A DNA stretch of 64,000 nt from Zobellia amurskyensis (GCF_009725985.1 NZ_RCNR01000007.1:120658-184657); one strand, 5' to 3'. Positions 1-9,627 are shown, counted from the stretch's first letter. Notes: generated by a model from the letters alone, not told the origin. Numbers and translations are program-made.

Positions 1-134
1 AAATTAAAAGGAAGCTTTTCACCGTCCATCACTTCCAGTTGTCCCAACCAAGTACCCTCAGAAAGCTGATGTGCCTTTTCCTCTTTACAAGAAACCAATA
101 CTACCAGTATCCACAAAAAAATCAATTTCCTCAT
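1..134 (-). CDS. N-terminus of a lipoprotein, possibly TlpA-like (cut by window edge)
   Basis: The reverse strand reads ATG at 134 followed by 44 open codons to the window edge, so only the N-terminus is present. It starts with a short hydrophobic signal peptide ending in a lipobox-like VLVSC (Cys at residue 16), followed by charged residues typical of exported Bacteroidota lipoproteins. The visible mature part contains GTWLGQLEVMDGEKLPF, which resembles the start of flavobacterial TlpA-family thioredoxin lipoproteins. That assignment is an inference from a short stretch. The gene is divergent from pheT, with about 130 bp between the two starts. Confidence 0.55.
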   Translation of the reverse strand, partial: MRKLIFLWILVVLVSCKEEKAHQLSEGTWLGQLEVMDGEKLPFN

Positions 135-214
135 TATCACTTCTTTTCTTTTAAAATCGTAATTCACCCTAAAAACTTACAATAAAAAAATGAGTAATTC
201 AGTTGCGCTGTGTA

Positions 215-245
215 TTGAATGTCTTAATGCATTGTTTTATCTTTA
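215..245 (+). promoter_or_regulatory. Candidate pheT promoter (TTG / TATCTTTA)
   Basis: TTG at 215-217 lies 20 bp before TATCTTTA at 238-245, which matches 7 of 8 positions of the Bacteroidota -7 consensus TAnnTTTG. The predicted start site would give a leader of about 12 nt before the pheT ATG at 265. The call rests on motif matching only. Confidence 0.35.
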
Positions 246-264
246 CCGCCACTAAAACTTACCG

Positions 265-2691
265 ATGCAAATTTCATACAACTGGTTAAAAGATTATCTT
301 AAAATTGATTGGGATTCCCAGAAAACGGGAGAGCTTTTAACTGATTTAGGTCTCGAAGTAGAAGGTGTTACTCCTTTCGAGTCTATAAAAGGAGGGCTAA
401 AAGGTATTGTAGTAGGACATGTTCTTACTTGCGAAAAACACCCGAATGCCGACAAGCTTAAGGTTACGACTGTAGATATAGGTTCCGGAACTCCGGTAAA
501 AATTGTATGTGGCGCCCCTAATGTTGCACAAGACCAAAAGGTTCCAGTAGCCACGGTGGGCACTGTACTTTACACTCCGGAAGGGAAGGCTTGGAAAATA
601 GGAAAAGGAAAAATTCGCGGTGAAGAAAGTCATGGTATGATTTGCGCCGAAGACGAATTAGGACTTGGCTCTAGTCATGAAGGTATTCTTGTACTAGATT
701 CTAAATTGAAGCCCGGTACGCCTTGTTCCGAAATTTTTGACGTAGATATTGATGAGGTCTTTGAAATTGGACTTACCCCTAACCGTGCAGATGCTATGAG
801 CCATTTTGGCGTAGCAAGAGATTTAAAAGCCGGCCTTAAGCAAAAAGAAATTACCAAAGAGCTGATTACACCTTCTATCAGTCATTTTAATATAGATAAC
901 CGTTCGCTTAAACTACAGGTTCAGGTAGATGACAGTAAACTTGTGCCACGTTATGCAGGTATTACGTTAAGCAATCTGGTGGTTAAACCTTCTCCTGCTT
1001 GGCTACAGAATAGATTGCGCGCCATAGGCATTAACCCTATGAACAATCTTGTGGATGCAACCAACTACGTGCTACATGATTTAGGACAACCACTACATGC
1101 TTTTGATGCGGATCGTATTCACGGTAAAAAGATAATAGTAAAAACACTACCGGCCGGCACCAAATTTATGACGCTGGATGGTGAAGAACGCGAGTTGCAT
1201 GAGGATGACCTTATGATATGCGATTCTGAAAAGCCTATGTGTATTGCAGGTGTTTTTGGAGGTATAAATACTGGAGTGACGGAAAAAACAACTTCCATCT
1301 TTCTTGAAAGCGCCTATTTTAATCCTGTAGCGATTAGAAAAACAGCTAAAAGACACGGATTGAATACCGATGCTTCTTTTAGGTTTGAAAGAGGTATTGA
1401 CATTGAAAATGTAGAATACGCACTTAAACGCGCTGCTTTATTGATAAAAGAAATTGCCGGAGGTGATATTACTTCTGACATAGTTGATTTTTATCCTAAA
1501 AGGTTTGACGAGCACCATGTTTTCTTAACCTTTAAAAAAACATATTCACTTGTTGGAGAAGAAATTCCACAGGACACTATTAAATCAATTTTGGCATCGT
1601 TAGACATTAAAGTAAAAAGTGTTACCGAAGCTGGTCTTGGTCTATCTATACCTAGCTACAGGGTTGATGTTCAACGCGAGGTAGACGTTATTGAAGAAAT
1701 CTTACGTGTTTATGGATATAACAACATCAATTTTGGAACAAAATTAAACGCTTCTACGGCGCTTGTTTCTAAGTTTGATGACTATAAACTTCAGAGCGTA
1801 ATTGGAGACTTTTTAGCCTCTCAAGGTTTCTATGAAATCATGACCAACAGTTTAACGGCTCCAGGTAATGCTGAATTATTAGATGATAATTCAACTGAGG
1901 AAAGTGTAAAAATGTTGAATCCGTTAAGTAACGACCTTTCTGTTTTACGCCGCTCTATGTTGTTTACAGGCCTTGAAACCATTTTGTACAACAACAACCG
2001 AAAGAAGCTTAATCTGAAATTATTTGAATTCGGAAAAACGTACACGCAGAAAAAGTCTAAATATATTGAAGATAAACATCTTTGTCTTTATTTAACCGGA
2101 AACCGAAACGAAGGCGGTTGGGCCGGAGCTGAAAAAGCAAATGATTTCTTTTACCTAAAATCTACAATAACAAATATTTTAAATCGTCTAGGTATATCTG
2201 ATTTTACACCAGAACCTACTTCAAACACTTTATTTTCGGAAGGCTTGAGTCTAAATGTGGGAGCAAAAGAATTGGTTTCTTTTGGTATCGTTAAAAAATC
2301 GATTCTCAAAAAAATGAACATCAAGCAAGAGGTTCTTTATGCCGATTTTAACTGGGGCAATGTTATTTCTTATGCAGAGAAAAATAGCATCACCTATCGT
2401 GAGATACCAAAATACCCTGAAGTAAAACGTGATTTCGCACTACTACTAGATGATTCCGTTACATTCCAAAAGGTGTATGAGCTAGGAAGAAAAACGGAAA
2501 AGAAATTACTCAAAAACATCAACCTCTTTGATGTATACACAGGCGATAAACTACCTAAAGGAAAAAAGTCATACGCAGTAAGCTTTACATTGCAGGATAG
2601 CCAACGTACATTAACGGACAAGCAAATAGACCGTATTATGGGCAAGCTAGAAAAAACTTACCAAACCGAATTAGGAGCGGAATTAAGATAA
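265..2691 (+). CDS. pheT: Phenylalanine--tRNA ligase beta subunit
   Basis: Beta chain of the heterotetrameric cytoplasmic enzyme that charges tRNA-Phe. The 808-residue length is normal for a bacterial PheT. The N-terminus carries the EMAP-like tRNA-binding domain (HPNADKL at 59-65), followed by the B3/B4 editing region, the B5 domain and the catalytic-like core. The protein ends with a ferredoxin-fold anticodon-binding (FDX-ACB) domain starting near YPEVKRDFALLL. ATG 265 gives the canonical N-terminus MQISYNWLKDYL. The gene stands alone on this strand, with no pheS beside it, which is common in Bacteroidota. It converges with the fasciclin-domain gene with 38 bp between the stops. Confidence 0.97.
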   Translation: MQISYNWLKDYLKIDWDSQKTGELLTDLGLEVEGVTPFESIKGGLKGIVVGHVLTCEKHPNADKLKVTTVDIGSGTPVKIVCGAPNVAQDQKVPVATVGTVLYTPEGKAWKIGKGKIRGEESHGMICAEDELGLGSSHEGILVLDSKLKPGTPCSEIFDVDIDEVFEIGLTPNRADAMSHFGVARDLKAGLKQKEITKELITPSISHFNIDNRSLKLQVQVDDSKLVPRYAGITLSNLVVKPSPAWLQNRLRAIGINPMNNLVDATNYVLHDLGQPLHAFDADRIHGKKIIVKTLPAGTKFMTLDGEERELHEDDLMICDSEKPMCIAGVFGGINTGVTEKTTSIFLESAYFNPVAIRKTAKRHGLNTDASFRFERGIDIENVEYALKRAALLIKEIAGGDITSDIVDFYPKRFDEHHVFLTFKKTYSLVGEEIPQDTIKSILASLDIKVKSVTEAGLGLSIPSYRVDVQREVDVIEEILRVYGYNNINFGTKLNASTALVSKFDDYKLQSVIGDFLASQGFYEIMTNSLTAPGNAELLDDNSTEESVKMLNPLSNDLSVLRRSMLFTGLETILYNNNRKKLNLKLFEFGKTYTQKKSKYIEDKHLCLYLTGNRNEGGWAGAEKANDFFYLKSTITNILNRLGISDFTPEPTSNTLFSEGLSLNVGAKELVSFGIVKKSILKKMNIKQEVLYADFNWGNVISYAEKNSITYREIPKYPEVKRDFALLLDDSVTFQKVYELGRKTEKKLLKNINLFDVYTGDKLPKGKKSYAVSFTLQDSQRTLTDKQIDRIMGKLEKTYQTELGAELR

Positions 2692-2729
2692 TCTAAAGAT
2701 TCAGACAAAGGGGGAGTTTAAGAAAGTCC

Positions 2730-3293
2730 TTAAATTTTCCCTGGAAGAATAACACTGTCAATTTCATGAATAACACCGTTACGTTGCTTTGAATCTGCTA
2801 CTACTATAGTTGCGGTATTTCCAAAACTATCGTTAAGAATGATATCTACACCCTTCATTGTAGCAGTTATTATGTCTCCCTGAACGGTGGTAAATGTTGC
2901 TTTTCCCTCACCTCTGCACATAGCTTTCAAAATTTTTGATGCAGTTATATGACCGGCTACGATATGATACGTTAATAAATCCTTTAATTCTTTTCTGTTT
3001 TCAGGATCTAACAAGTATTCAACAGATTTACCCGCTATTTTTTGAAAAGCCAAATCAGATGGCGCAAAAACTGTAAAAGGACCTGCATGATCTAGTAAGT
3101 CTTCCAAATCAGTTGCCTTCATTACCGCCAAAAGTGTTTGGTGATTTTTAGAAGTTGCAGTAGAGTTAACTATTGATTTTTTAGCTTCGGTCTTATTATA
3201 AGTTGGACTTGACTTTCTTACACCTTCTTGAGCGGTAAGTGATAAAAAAGCAAAGAATAGAGCACACGAAAGAACTTTAGTAAGATATTTCAT
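2730..3293 (-). CDS. Secreted fasciclin (FAS1) domain protein
   Basis: A 187-residue protein with a Sec signal peptide (hydrophobic residues 5-20, cleavage probably after LTAQ) and one FAS1 domain over about residues 45-187. The FAS1 hallmarks are visible: the H1 block PFTVFAPSDLAFQKI, the central YHIVAGHI and the terminal H2-type block IHEIDSVILP. FAS1 domains are extracytoplasmic adhesion or ligand-binding modules. The partner here is unknown. There is no lipobox Cys after the signal peptide, so it is probably periplasmic or secreted. It is a single-gene unit convergent with pheT. Confidence 0.85.
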   Translation of the reverse strand: MKYLTKVLSCALFFAFLSLTAQEGVRKSSPTYNKTEAKKSIVNSTATSKNHQTLLAVMKATDLEDLLDHAGPFTVFAPSDLAFQKIAGKSVEYLLDPENRKELKDLLTYHIVAGHITASKILKAMCRGEGKATFTTVQGDIITATMKGVDIILNDSFGNTATIVVADSKQRNGVIHEIDSVILPGKI

Positions 3294-3452
3294 ATAAATA
3301 AGCCAGGGAGTTGTTAAAGCAGTCGATTAACGGTTCAAATACTTCGACAAGTTACAACATATGCTATTTATTGCACTATTTAGACTCATTTAACTGTTAA
3401 TTTTTAACATATTATTAACAACTAGGTATAGGTTCGAAACTATTCTTCAATC

Positions 3453-3487
3453 AAAAAAGGCATTCTACTAAGTTGTGGAATGCCTTT
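3453..3487 (-). terminator. Rho-independent terminator after the 3509-4648 gene
   Basis: A 10-bp perfect stem (3456-3465 with 3478-3487, arms AAAGGCATTC / GAATGCCTTT) around a 12-nt loop. Read on the minus strand it is followed by a run of Ts (the A-run at 3453-3458). It lies 22 nt after the stop of the minus-strand lipoprotein gene. Confidence 0.75.
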
Positions 3488-3508
3488 CTCGTTATTGTTA
3501 TGGATGAA

Positions 3509-4648
3509 TTAATTTATAAAAATAGAGGTTGGAACACCCGCCACATCTATACTGTTCAAAAATTTTGGTTCTGGAGCAGGCTTGATTAATAAGAGGCCTC
3601 CTTTGTTCTCTCCACTTGTCTTTTTGTACCCTATTAACAAAACATTATTCTCCTCATCATAACTTACCATTGTTGTTTTCTCAACTTCAAACTCAAAATT
3701 GAGTTGAGCCTCCGTCATAAAGTTTTCATAGGCGTATAAAACGGTTAAATTCTTACCGAAATCATAAATAGCCGGTATAACCGGGAACACACTATAAGTC
3801 GTAGGTGTCATTTCATAATACATTTTACCTATTGTATCAAAGTGCAAAGACGATGACTGGGTAAAATTAGGTTCTTTACCTACACCGTAATTTGTGTAGG
3901 ATATAGCCATGGTTACACTGTTCATTGTACTATGCAACTCGTCATAACTAATAATTACATTATTCTCTGGATTCGTAAAAATTCGCCTTACATCAAAACC
4001 AACTAATTTGCTATGAACAATAGCATTTGCATTGGCATCTATTACCGAAATGGTGTTTTCATCCGTAACATCCTCATCAATACCCAAAACGAATATTCTA
4101 TTATTCGCATAGGCCAATTCAATAGGTCTTTTATCCATTTCTACATCTACAACAATAGGTTCTGATGTTGAAATGTCCAGCATACGTACATAAAACTCAT
4201 CTACAGTTGGACTAATATGTAGCTCATATGCGATGTAAAGCTTATTTCCTTTTCGTAAAATTGACTTTGCCGTAAGGTTACATGCTCCTAAATCCGAAAA
4301 TACTCCGTAGGCTTCACTACTATCCTCATTAAAATCGTGTATTGTAAGCTCACCGCTACAATTGGATTTTTTGTGATATGTTGTCAACACGCTATTTTCT
4401 TCAAAAGATAAATCAGGAAGGGACATTGAAGCAAACTTGCTTTTTTCCGGATTAATGGTCAATGCTTCGTCGTCCACACTGAACAAGGTTCCGGTAAGAC
4501 TTCCCTTGCTGTTAACGATCAAGGTGTAGTCCGCTTGAACACTTTTTTCTTCTTCTTGGTTCTCACCAAGGGTGCCACTATCGGTTTTGCTGCAACCAAT
4601 AAGGACTAATAACGCCATGCTGGCATAAAATAGATTGTAGGTTTTCAT
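3509..4648 (-). CDS. Lipoprotein of unknown function, beta-rich
   Basis: I do not recognise the family. The start is placed at the ATG at 4648, because it gives a clean lipoprotein signal peptide (MKTYNLFYASMALLVLIGC, Cys19). An upstream in-frame start at 4681 would add 11 polar residues before the signal. The mature part is about 360 residues, beta-rich, with recurring hydrophobic strands (for example KLYIAYELHI, NRIFVLGID, NVLLIGYKK). This could be a beta-propeller with surface exposure, but that is inferred from strand periodicity only. It has its own downstream terminator and is probably monocistronic. Confidence 0.7.
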   Translation of the reverse strand: MKTYNLFYASMALLVLIGCSKTDSGTLGENQEEEKSVQADYTLIVNSKGSLTGTLFSVDDEALTINPEKSKFASMSLPDLSFEENSVLTTYHKKSNCSGELTIHDFNEDSSEAYGVFSDLGACNLTAKSILRKGNKLYIAYELHISPTVDEFYVRMLDISTSEPIVVDVEMDKRPIELAYANNRIFVLGIDEDVTDENTISVIDANANAIVHSKLVGFDVRRIFTNPENNVIISYDELHSTMNSVTMAISYTNYGVGKEPNFTQSSSLHFDTIGKMYYEMTPTTYSVFPVIPAIYDFGKNLTVLYAYENFMTEAQLNFEFEVEKTTMVSYDEENNVLLIGYKKTSGENKGGLLLIKPAPEPKFLNSIDVAGVPTSIFIN

Positions 4649-4790
4649 CTGTTGCAATTTAACGTTCCCTATATGACTCATATCAGCATTTTGCCTATTG
4701 AGTAAAAAAGGGCCTTTTTTAAATTCAAGTTTGGGTCCTTGAACTTAAAAACGCCCCCTTACATCATTTAAGAAACTGGTTTAACAAAAG

Positions 4791-6422
4791 CTATACCGTA
4801 GCAACGTCATACATTTTATTGCGTTGCTCCCGTAATGTCTTGTCAGACATATATTCATCAAACGATAAATATCTGTCAATGTTGCCTTTTGGGGTCAACT
4901 CTACGATTCTATCGGCAACCGTCTCTGCAAAGTGGTGATCATGGGTAGTAAACAAGACAGTTCCCTTAAAATTCTTAAGGCTATTATTGAATGCGGTAAT
5001 ACTCTCTAAATCCAAGTGGTTGGTAGGCTCATCCAACATAACTACATTGGCTCTAAGCATCATCATTCTACTTAACATGCAACGTACTTTTTCTCCTCCG
5101 GAAAGTACGGTACATTTTTTTAGGGCTTCTTCGCCACTAAAAAGCATTTTTCCCAGGAATCCGCGGATATAAACTTCTTCTCTTTCTTCTTCCGTTTTTG
5201 CCCACTGTCTTAACCAGTCTACCAAACTAATATCCTCTTTAAAAAAGTCTGAGTTATCCGCAGGCAAGTAAGATTGTGTAGTGGTAATCCCCCACTGAAA
5301 AGCACCCTTCTCCGCTTTCTTTTGACCATTAATTATTTCATAGAAAGCAGTAGTTGCCCTAGAATCCCGAGAGATAACTGCAACTTTATCTCCTTTGGCC
5401 AGATTTAGGTTTACATTCTCAAAAAGAATATCTCCATCATCCGATTTGGCAGAAAGGCCCTCTACATTCAATATTTGATCTCCTGCTTCACGCTCTCTTT
5501 CAAAAATAATGGCAGGATACCTTCTACTTGAAGGCTTAATATCTTCTACCTTAAGCTTAGATAACATTTTCTTTCTTGAGGTAGCTTGCTTGCTTTTTGC
5601 AACGTTAGCACTAAAACGGGCAATAAACTCTTGTAATTCTTTTGCTTTTTCTTCAGCTTTTTTATTCTGCTGTGCTCTTTGGCGAGAGGCCAATTGGCTA
5701 CTTTCGTACCAGAAGGTGTAGTTACCGGAATACAGATTCATTTTTCCAAAATCAATATCTGCTATACTTGTACAGATTGAATCTAAAAAGTGTCTATCGT
5801 GAGAAACTACAATTACCGTGTTTTCGTAATCAGCAAGGAAATTCTCTAACCAGTTGATTGTTTCATAATCCAAGTCGTTGGTAGGCTCATCCATAATCAA
5901 CACATCCGGATTTCCAAAAAGGGCCTGTGCCAATAACACACGTACTTTAAGTTTTGAGTCTATATCTGCCATTAAGGTGTAATGAAACTCCTCGGTTATA
6001 CCTAAATTAGATAATAAGGCTGCTGCATTACTATCGGCATTCCAACCATTCATTTCCTCAAACTGAACTTGAAGCTCACCAATTTTATCGGCATTTTCGT
6101 CTGTGTAATCCGCATATAGGGCATCAATTTGCTGCTTTATTGAAAAAAGCGGCTTGTTCCCCATTACAACGGCCTCAAGAACGGTAGATTCATCATAAGC
6201 ATTATGGTTCTGCTCTAAGATAGACATACGTTTACCTGGCTCAAGATGCACATGACCAGAAGTAGGGTCTATTTGTCCAGATAAGATTTTTAAGAATGTA
6301 GATTTTCCCGCTCCATTTGCTCCAATTACCCCATAACAGTTACCCTGAGTAAAGGTTACGTTCACTTCATCGAAAAGGACTCTTTTTCCGAATTGTACGG
6401 ATAGATTTGATACCGACAGCAT
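4791..6422 (-). CDS. ABC-F family ATPase (YbiT/Uup type)
   Basis: Soluble ABC-F protein of 543 residues with two nucleotide-binding domains joined by a charged linker (about residues 245-300) and no membrane segments. ABC-F proteins act at the ribosomal E site in translation control or drug protection. NBD1 has an intact P-loop GANGAGKS (34-41) and Walker B LIMDEPTNDLD, but its signature motif is replaced by MADIDSKLK (151-159). NBD2 has the opposite pattern: LSGGEK (440-445) and Walker B VVMLDEPTNHLD are intact, while the P-loop is degenerate (ISRDSRATTAF, 350-360). I recall similar substitutions in Bacteroidota members of this subfamily, so this is probably not decay. Single gene with its own promoter. 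Confidence 0.92.
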   Translation of the reverse strand: MLSVSNLSVQFGKRVLFDEVNVTFTQGNCYGVIGANGAGKSTFLKILSGQIDPTSGHVHLEPGKRMSILEQNHNAYDESTVLEAVVMGNKPLFSIKQQIDALYADYTDENADKIGELQVQFEEMNGWNADSNAAALLSNLGITEEFHYTLMADIDSKLKVRVLLAQALFGNPDVLIMDEPTNDLDYETINWLENFLADYENTVIVVSHDRHFLDSICTSIADIDFGKMNLYSGNYTFWYESSQLASRQRAQQNKKAEEKAKELQEFIARFSANVAKSKQATSRKKMLSKLKVEDIKPSSRRYPAIIFEREREAGDQILNVEGLSAKSDDGDILFENVNLNLAKGDKVAVISRDSRATTAFYEIINGQKKAEKGAFQWGITTTQSYLPADNSDFFKEDISLVDWLRQWAKTEEEREEVYIRGFLGKMLFSGEEALKKCTVLSGGEKVRCMLSRMMMLRANVVMLDEPTNHLDLESITAFNNSLKNFKGTVLFTTHDHHFAETVADRIVELTPKGNIDRYLSFDEYMSDKTLREQRNKMYDVATV

Positions 6423-6444
6423 AGATTTCTTTTTAAAATTCGTG

Positions 6445-6476
6445 CAAAAATACAGAATTTTAACGGCCTAAACCAA
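6445..6476 (-). promoter_or_regulatory. Bacteroidota-type promoter of the ABC-F gene
   Basis: On the minus strand, TATTTTTG (complement of 6445-6452) fits TAnnTTTG exactly, and a TTG (complement of 6474-6476) lies 21 bp upstream. The ATG at 6422 follows after a leader of about 15-18 nt. Confidence 0.55.
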
Positions 6477-6567
6477 TAAACTTAAAAAGCATTCACTTCA
6501 TCTTAAACCTTAACGCAACCCCCTTATTTTTAACTCACTATTAACAGCAAACCGCCCAAGGGTTGTT

Positions 6568-6575
6568 TAATTTTG
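6568..6575 (+). promoter_or_regulatory. -7 element (TAATTTTG) for the 6603 gene
   Basis: Exact TAnnTTTG match 27 bp before the ATG at 6603. No clear TTTG -33 element is seen 18-22 bp upstream, so the call rests on one half of the promoter. Confidence 0.4.
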
Positions 6576-6602
6576 AGCATTACATAGTTAGCTTTTACCT
6601 AT

Positions 6603-7984
6603 ATGAATAGAAATCTACTCTATCTTTTTTTTCTTGTTCTAGGAAGTTGTGCTGCAGAAAAAAGCTCTCCTAGTGTCTTTTTTGCTGGAGAAATTGTTAA
6701 TCCAACAAGCAACCATATTGTTCTTCTTAAAGGAGATGTAGTTATAGATTCTGCCGAATTAGATGACAACAACCGGTTTTCCTTTACTTTTGATTCTATT
6801 TCTGAAGGGTTATATCATTTTAACCATGACCCCGAACTTCAGTATGTTTATTTGGAAAAGGGAGATAGCCTTGTGGTTCGATTGAACACCTCGGATTTTG
6901 ATGAATCCCTCGTTTTTTCCGGAGACGGAGAAGAGCTTAATAATTTCCTTTTAGAAGTTTTCTTGGCCCATGAAGATGAAGCCAGCTCCGTTAGATCTAT
7001 GTATAGATTAAGCCCTACTGACTTTGAAAGAAATGTAGATTCCCTAAAACAACTCAAATTAGATGTTCTAAACGACATTGACAGTGAAGGTAAACTTTCT
7101 AAAAAAGAGCTGAAGATTGCCAATGCCAGTGTTGATTATAACTACAACACCTATAAAGAAGAATACCCTTTTAAGCACAAAAGACTCACAGGAAAAAATA
7201 TATTGGAGGAGCTACCGTCCAATTTTTACGATTACAGAAAAGATCTAACGTTTGACGATAAAGACTTAACTTACTTAAGGCCCTATTACAACTTTATGAT
7301 CAACCATGTAGGTAATATGTCCTTTATGACTTGTTCCCATGCCTGTAGTATTAAGAATAATGTTGTTCGCAATCAGCTTCATTTCAACAAACACAAACTC
7401 CATATTATAGACAGCCTTGTAAAAGAAAAGGAGTTGAAAGACAACCTTTTTAGATATGTAGCCTTTGATTATTTACTAAAAGTTCATGATTCCGAAGAAA
7501 ATAATGAAGAGTTTATCAGCGGTTTTAGGGAGCTAAGCAATAACAATAGACATATGCGCGAAATAGACGCGCTATATGAAGGCATCAAAAACATTCAGCC
7601 TAAAAAGGAAATACCTAATGTTCCCGTAACCAGTACCGATGGAGATACACTGACGTTACAACAAATTGCTGCAAAAAATAAAAAACGGTATTCTATTTTT
7701 GGTCCGCCACGGACAGGATGCACTTTGAAAATATTAAAAGAAGGATTGAACAACTTTCATCCAATAAACCAGAATACTCCTATGTAGGTATTAATATTAA
7801 AACTAATGAAGCCAATTGGAAGGCTATGTTAGAAATGTCCGGTTTGGATCAAACTAACCAATACCGCTCATCAGATTTTGAAGAACTTACTAAATCGCTC
7901 ATCATCTACCCACTTAACAAATGCATTATTACAGACGATAAAGTTATTGTAGATGCGTTTGCAAATGTTTACACTTCTTTCTAA
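6603..7984 (+). pseudogene. Thioredoxin-fold (TlpA-like) lipoprotein, frameshifted at an A-run
   Basis: The first frame (6603-7787) has a lipoprotein signal peptide (lipobox LGSC, Cys16), a DUF4369-like beta-rich N-terminus and a helical middle region. At the A6 run 7680-7685 the reading frame becomes implausible. Adding one A there restores a continuous product that reads KKTVFYFWSATDRMHFENI and continues to the stop at 7982-7984, the expected thioredoxin-like C-terminal domain. The restored domain lacks a CxxC motif (it has WSATDRM), so a redox role is doubtful. Restored length is about 460 residues. Alternatives to a true mutation are a sequencing error in the homopolymer, or polymerase or ribosome slippage at the A-run. 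Confidence 0.75.
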
Positions 7985-8010
7985 AAAGACTAGAACATAA
8001 CAAGACATAA

Positions 8011-8040
8011 AAAAAGGGATGCTTTTCAGCATCCCTTTTT
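8011..8040. terminator. Bidirectional terminator
   Basis: A 12-bp perfect stem (8011-8022 with 8029-8040, core GGGATGC / GCATCCC) with a 6-nt loop and A/T tails on both sides. It sits between the convergent thioredoxin-fold lipoprotein gene and the transaldolase gene and can serve both. Confidence 0.85.
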
Positions 8041-8089
8041 TATATTCCTATTGCGATTGAAAACTACAATAGATCATCTTAGAATAGGA

Positions 8090-8743
8090 TTAATTTCCTT
8101 TCTTGTAATCTGCTAAGAATTTCTCCAAACCACTATCCGTTAATGGGTGGTTTAAAAGACCTGTAATAGAAGATAATCCACTAGTCATAACATCTGCTCC
8201 AAGTTTTGCACAATCTATAACGTGCATAGTGTGACGTATAGAAGCTGCCAAAATTTGAGTTTCAAAAGCGTAATTATCATAAATGTGTCTTATTTCAGCA
8301 ATTAAATTAAGACCATCAGTAGAAATATCATCTAATCTTCCAATAAAAGGAGAAACGTAAGTAGCACCGGCTTTAGCCGCCAACAATGCCTGTCCTGCAG
8401 AGAAAACCAACGTACAGTTTGTTTTAATTCCTTTATCAGAAAAATACTTTAATGCTTTAACACCATCTTTGATCATTGGTATTTTCACAACGATTTGCTC
8501 ATGCAATTCAGCTAGCTCTTCGCCTTCCTTTACCATTTCGTCAAACGTAGTGGCAATAACCTCTGCAGACACGTCACCTTCAACAATGTTACAAATATCT
8601 ACATAGTGCTTTAATATATTATTTCTTCCTGTAATGCCCTCTTTGGCCATTAAAGACGGGTTGGTGGTCACACCATCAAGAACACCTAGTTCTTGTGCTT
8701 CCCGTATCTGATCCAAATTAGCGGTGTCTATAAAAAATTTCAT
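8090..8743 (-). CDS. Transaldolase / fructose-6-phosphate aldolase family (short form)
   Basis: A 217-residue TIM-barrel enzyme of the short TalC/FSA subfamily (classical transaldolases exceed 300 residues). It transfers a dihydroxyacetone unit in the non-oxidative pentose phosphate pathway, or cleaves fructose 6-phosphate. The motifs FIDTANL at the N-terminus, GVTTNPSL (24-31) and VVKIPM with the Schiff-base Lys87 are all present. Whether it acts as transaldolase or as F6P aldolase cannot be settled from these residues. A promoter candidate lies in the 3' end of the upstream SDR gene. Confidence 0.93.
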   Translation of the reverse strand: MKFFIDTANLDQIREAQELGVLDGVTTNPSLMAKEGITGRNNILKHYVDICNIVEGDVSAEVIATTFDEMVKEGEELAELHEQIVVKIPMIKDGVKALKYFSDKGIKTNCTLVFSAGQALLAAKAGATYVSPFIGRLDDISTDGLNLIAEIRHIYDNYAFETQILAASIRHTMHVIDCAKLGADVMTSGLSSITGLLNHPLTDSGLEKFLADYKKGN

Positions 8744-8812
8744 TTTCTAGAGTTTATTAGGTTTAATAATTAGATAAATACTACACTTCTGGGAATCAAA
8801 AATTCCTTTCAA

Positions 8813-8841
8813 CAAAATTACAACTTATAATGGTTTAGCAA
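8813..8841 (-). promoter_or_regulatory. Candidate promoter of the transaldolase gene
   Basis: On the minus strand, TAATTTTG (complement of 8813-8820) lies 18 bp downstream of a TTG (complement of 8839-8841). It overlaps the last codon and stop of the SDR gene and lies about 70 bp before the transaldolase ATG, suggesting the two genes are transcribed separately. Confidence 0.45.
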
Positions 8842-9627
8842 GAGTTTCTCGTATACTTTATCTGGCAAAATACGTTTAAGAACTACCGAAAATTTCTGTA
8901 AAGCGGAACCAACATTATAATGTACCTTGGGGTTTGAGCTTTCAATCATTTCAAAAACCTGTTTGGCAACTGCTATAGGATCATCACCATTGGATACATC
9001 TTCATTCATCATCCTTAAAGTATTGCCATAAGGTTCTTTATACGGAGAATTTTCTAAAACAGGTGAATGGTAACGGCCCGCTGCAATATTTGTTGCAAAA
9101 TCTCCAGGAGCCAAGGTTGTAATTTTTATACCAAAATCTTTGGTTTCCATACGTAGCGCCTCAGTAAGAATTGAAAGCGCACCTTTTGTGGCGGAATATA
9201 TGCCTCGGTATGGCAAGCCCATGTATCCTGCTATTGAGGTAATATTTATGACTACTCCCCCATTCTGTTTACGCATTTGCGGCAAAACGGCCTGAACAAC
9301 CCTAAGTGGTCCATATACATTGGTATCAAAAGCCTTATGGACTTCTTCAGGAGGTGTCTCTTCTATAGGGCCGGTAATACCTACACCCGCATTATTTACC
9401 AATACATCAAGCCGTCCTTCCGTAGCAATGATTTGGTTTACGGCAGAAACAATACTCTCATTATCCCCAACATTGAGTTGAAGAAGGTCAAAAACTTCAA
9501 AATCCTCGTGTTTTGCTAAATTTCTGGTGGTACCATAAACTTTAAATCCTCTAGATTTAAGGTATAACCCAATGGATTTTCCAATACCGGAAGAACCTCC
9601 GGTAATCAATACTACTTTTTGCTCCAT
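8818..9627 (-). CDS. Short-chain dehydrogenase/reductase
   Basis: Classical SDR of 269 residues when started at the ATG at 9627. An upstream in-frame codon at 9645 would add six residues before the first beta strand. The Rossmann motif TGGSSGIG (9-16), NNAG (78-81) and the catalytic set Ser131, Tyr144 and Lys148 (YSATK) are all present, so it should be an active NAD(P)H-dependent oxidoreductase. Substrate is unknown. The C-terminal part (about residues 180-260) matches SDRs of the type often annotated as retinol or 17-beta-hydroxysteroid dehydrogenase-like. It is followed by the transaldolase gene on the same strand. Confidence 0.88.
   Translation of the reverse strand: MEQKVVLITGGSSGIGKSIGLYLKSRGFKVYGTTRNLAKHEDFEVFDLLQLNVGDNESIVSAVNQIIATEGRLDVLVNNAGVGITGPIEETPPEEVHKAFDTNVYGPLRVVQAVLPQMRKQNGGVVINITSIAGYMGLPYRGIYSATKGALSILTEALRMETKDFGIKITTLAPGDFATNIAAGRYHSPVLENSPYKEPYGNTLRMMNEDVSNGDDPIAVAKQVFEMIESSNPKVHYNVGSALQKFSVVLKRILPDKVYEKLLLNHYKL

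Noticed and set aside
7718..7984. A separate 88-codon gene starting at 7718
   Set aside because: Its start lies inside the restored reading frame of the 6603 gene. It is the frameshifted C-terminus and has no promoter of its own.
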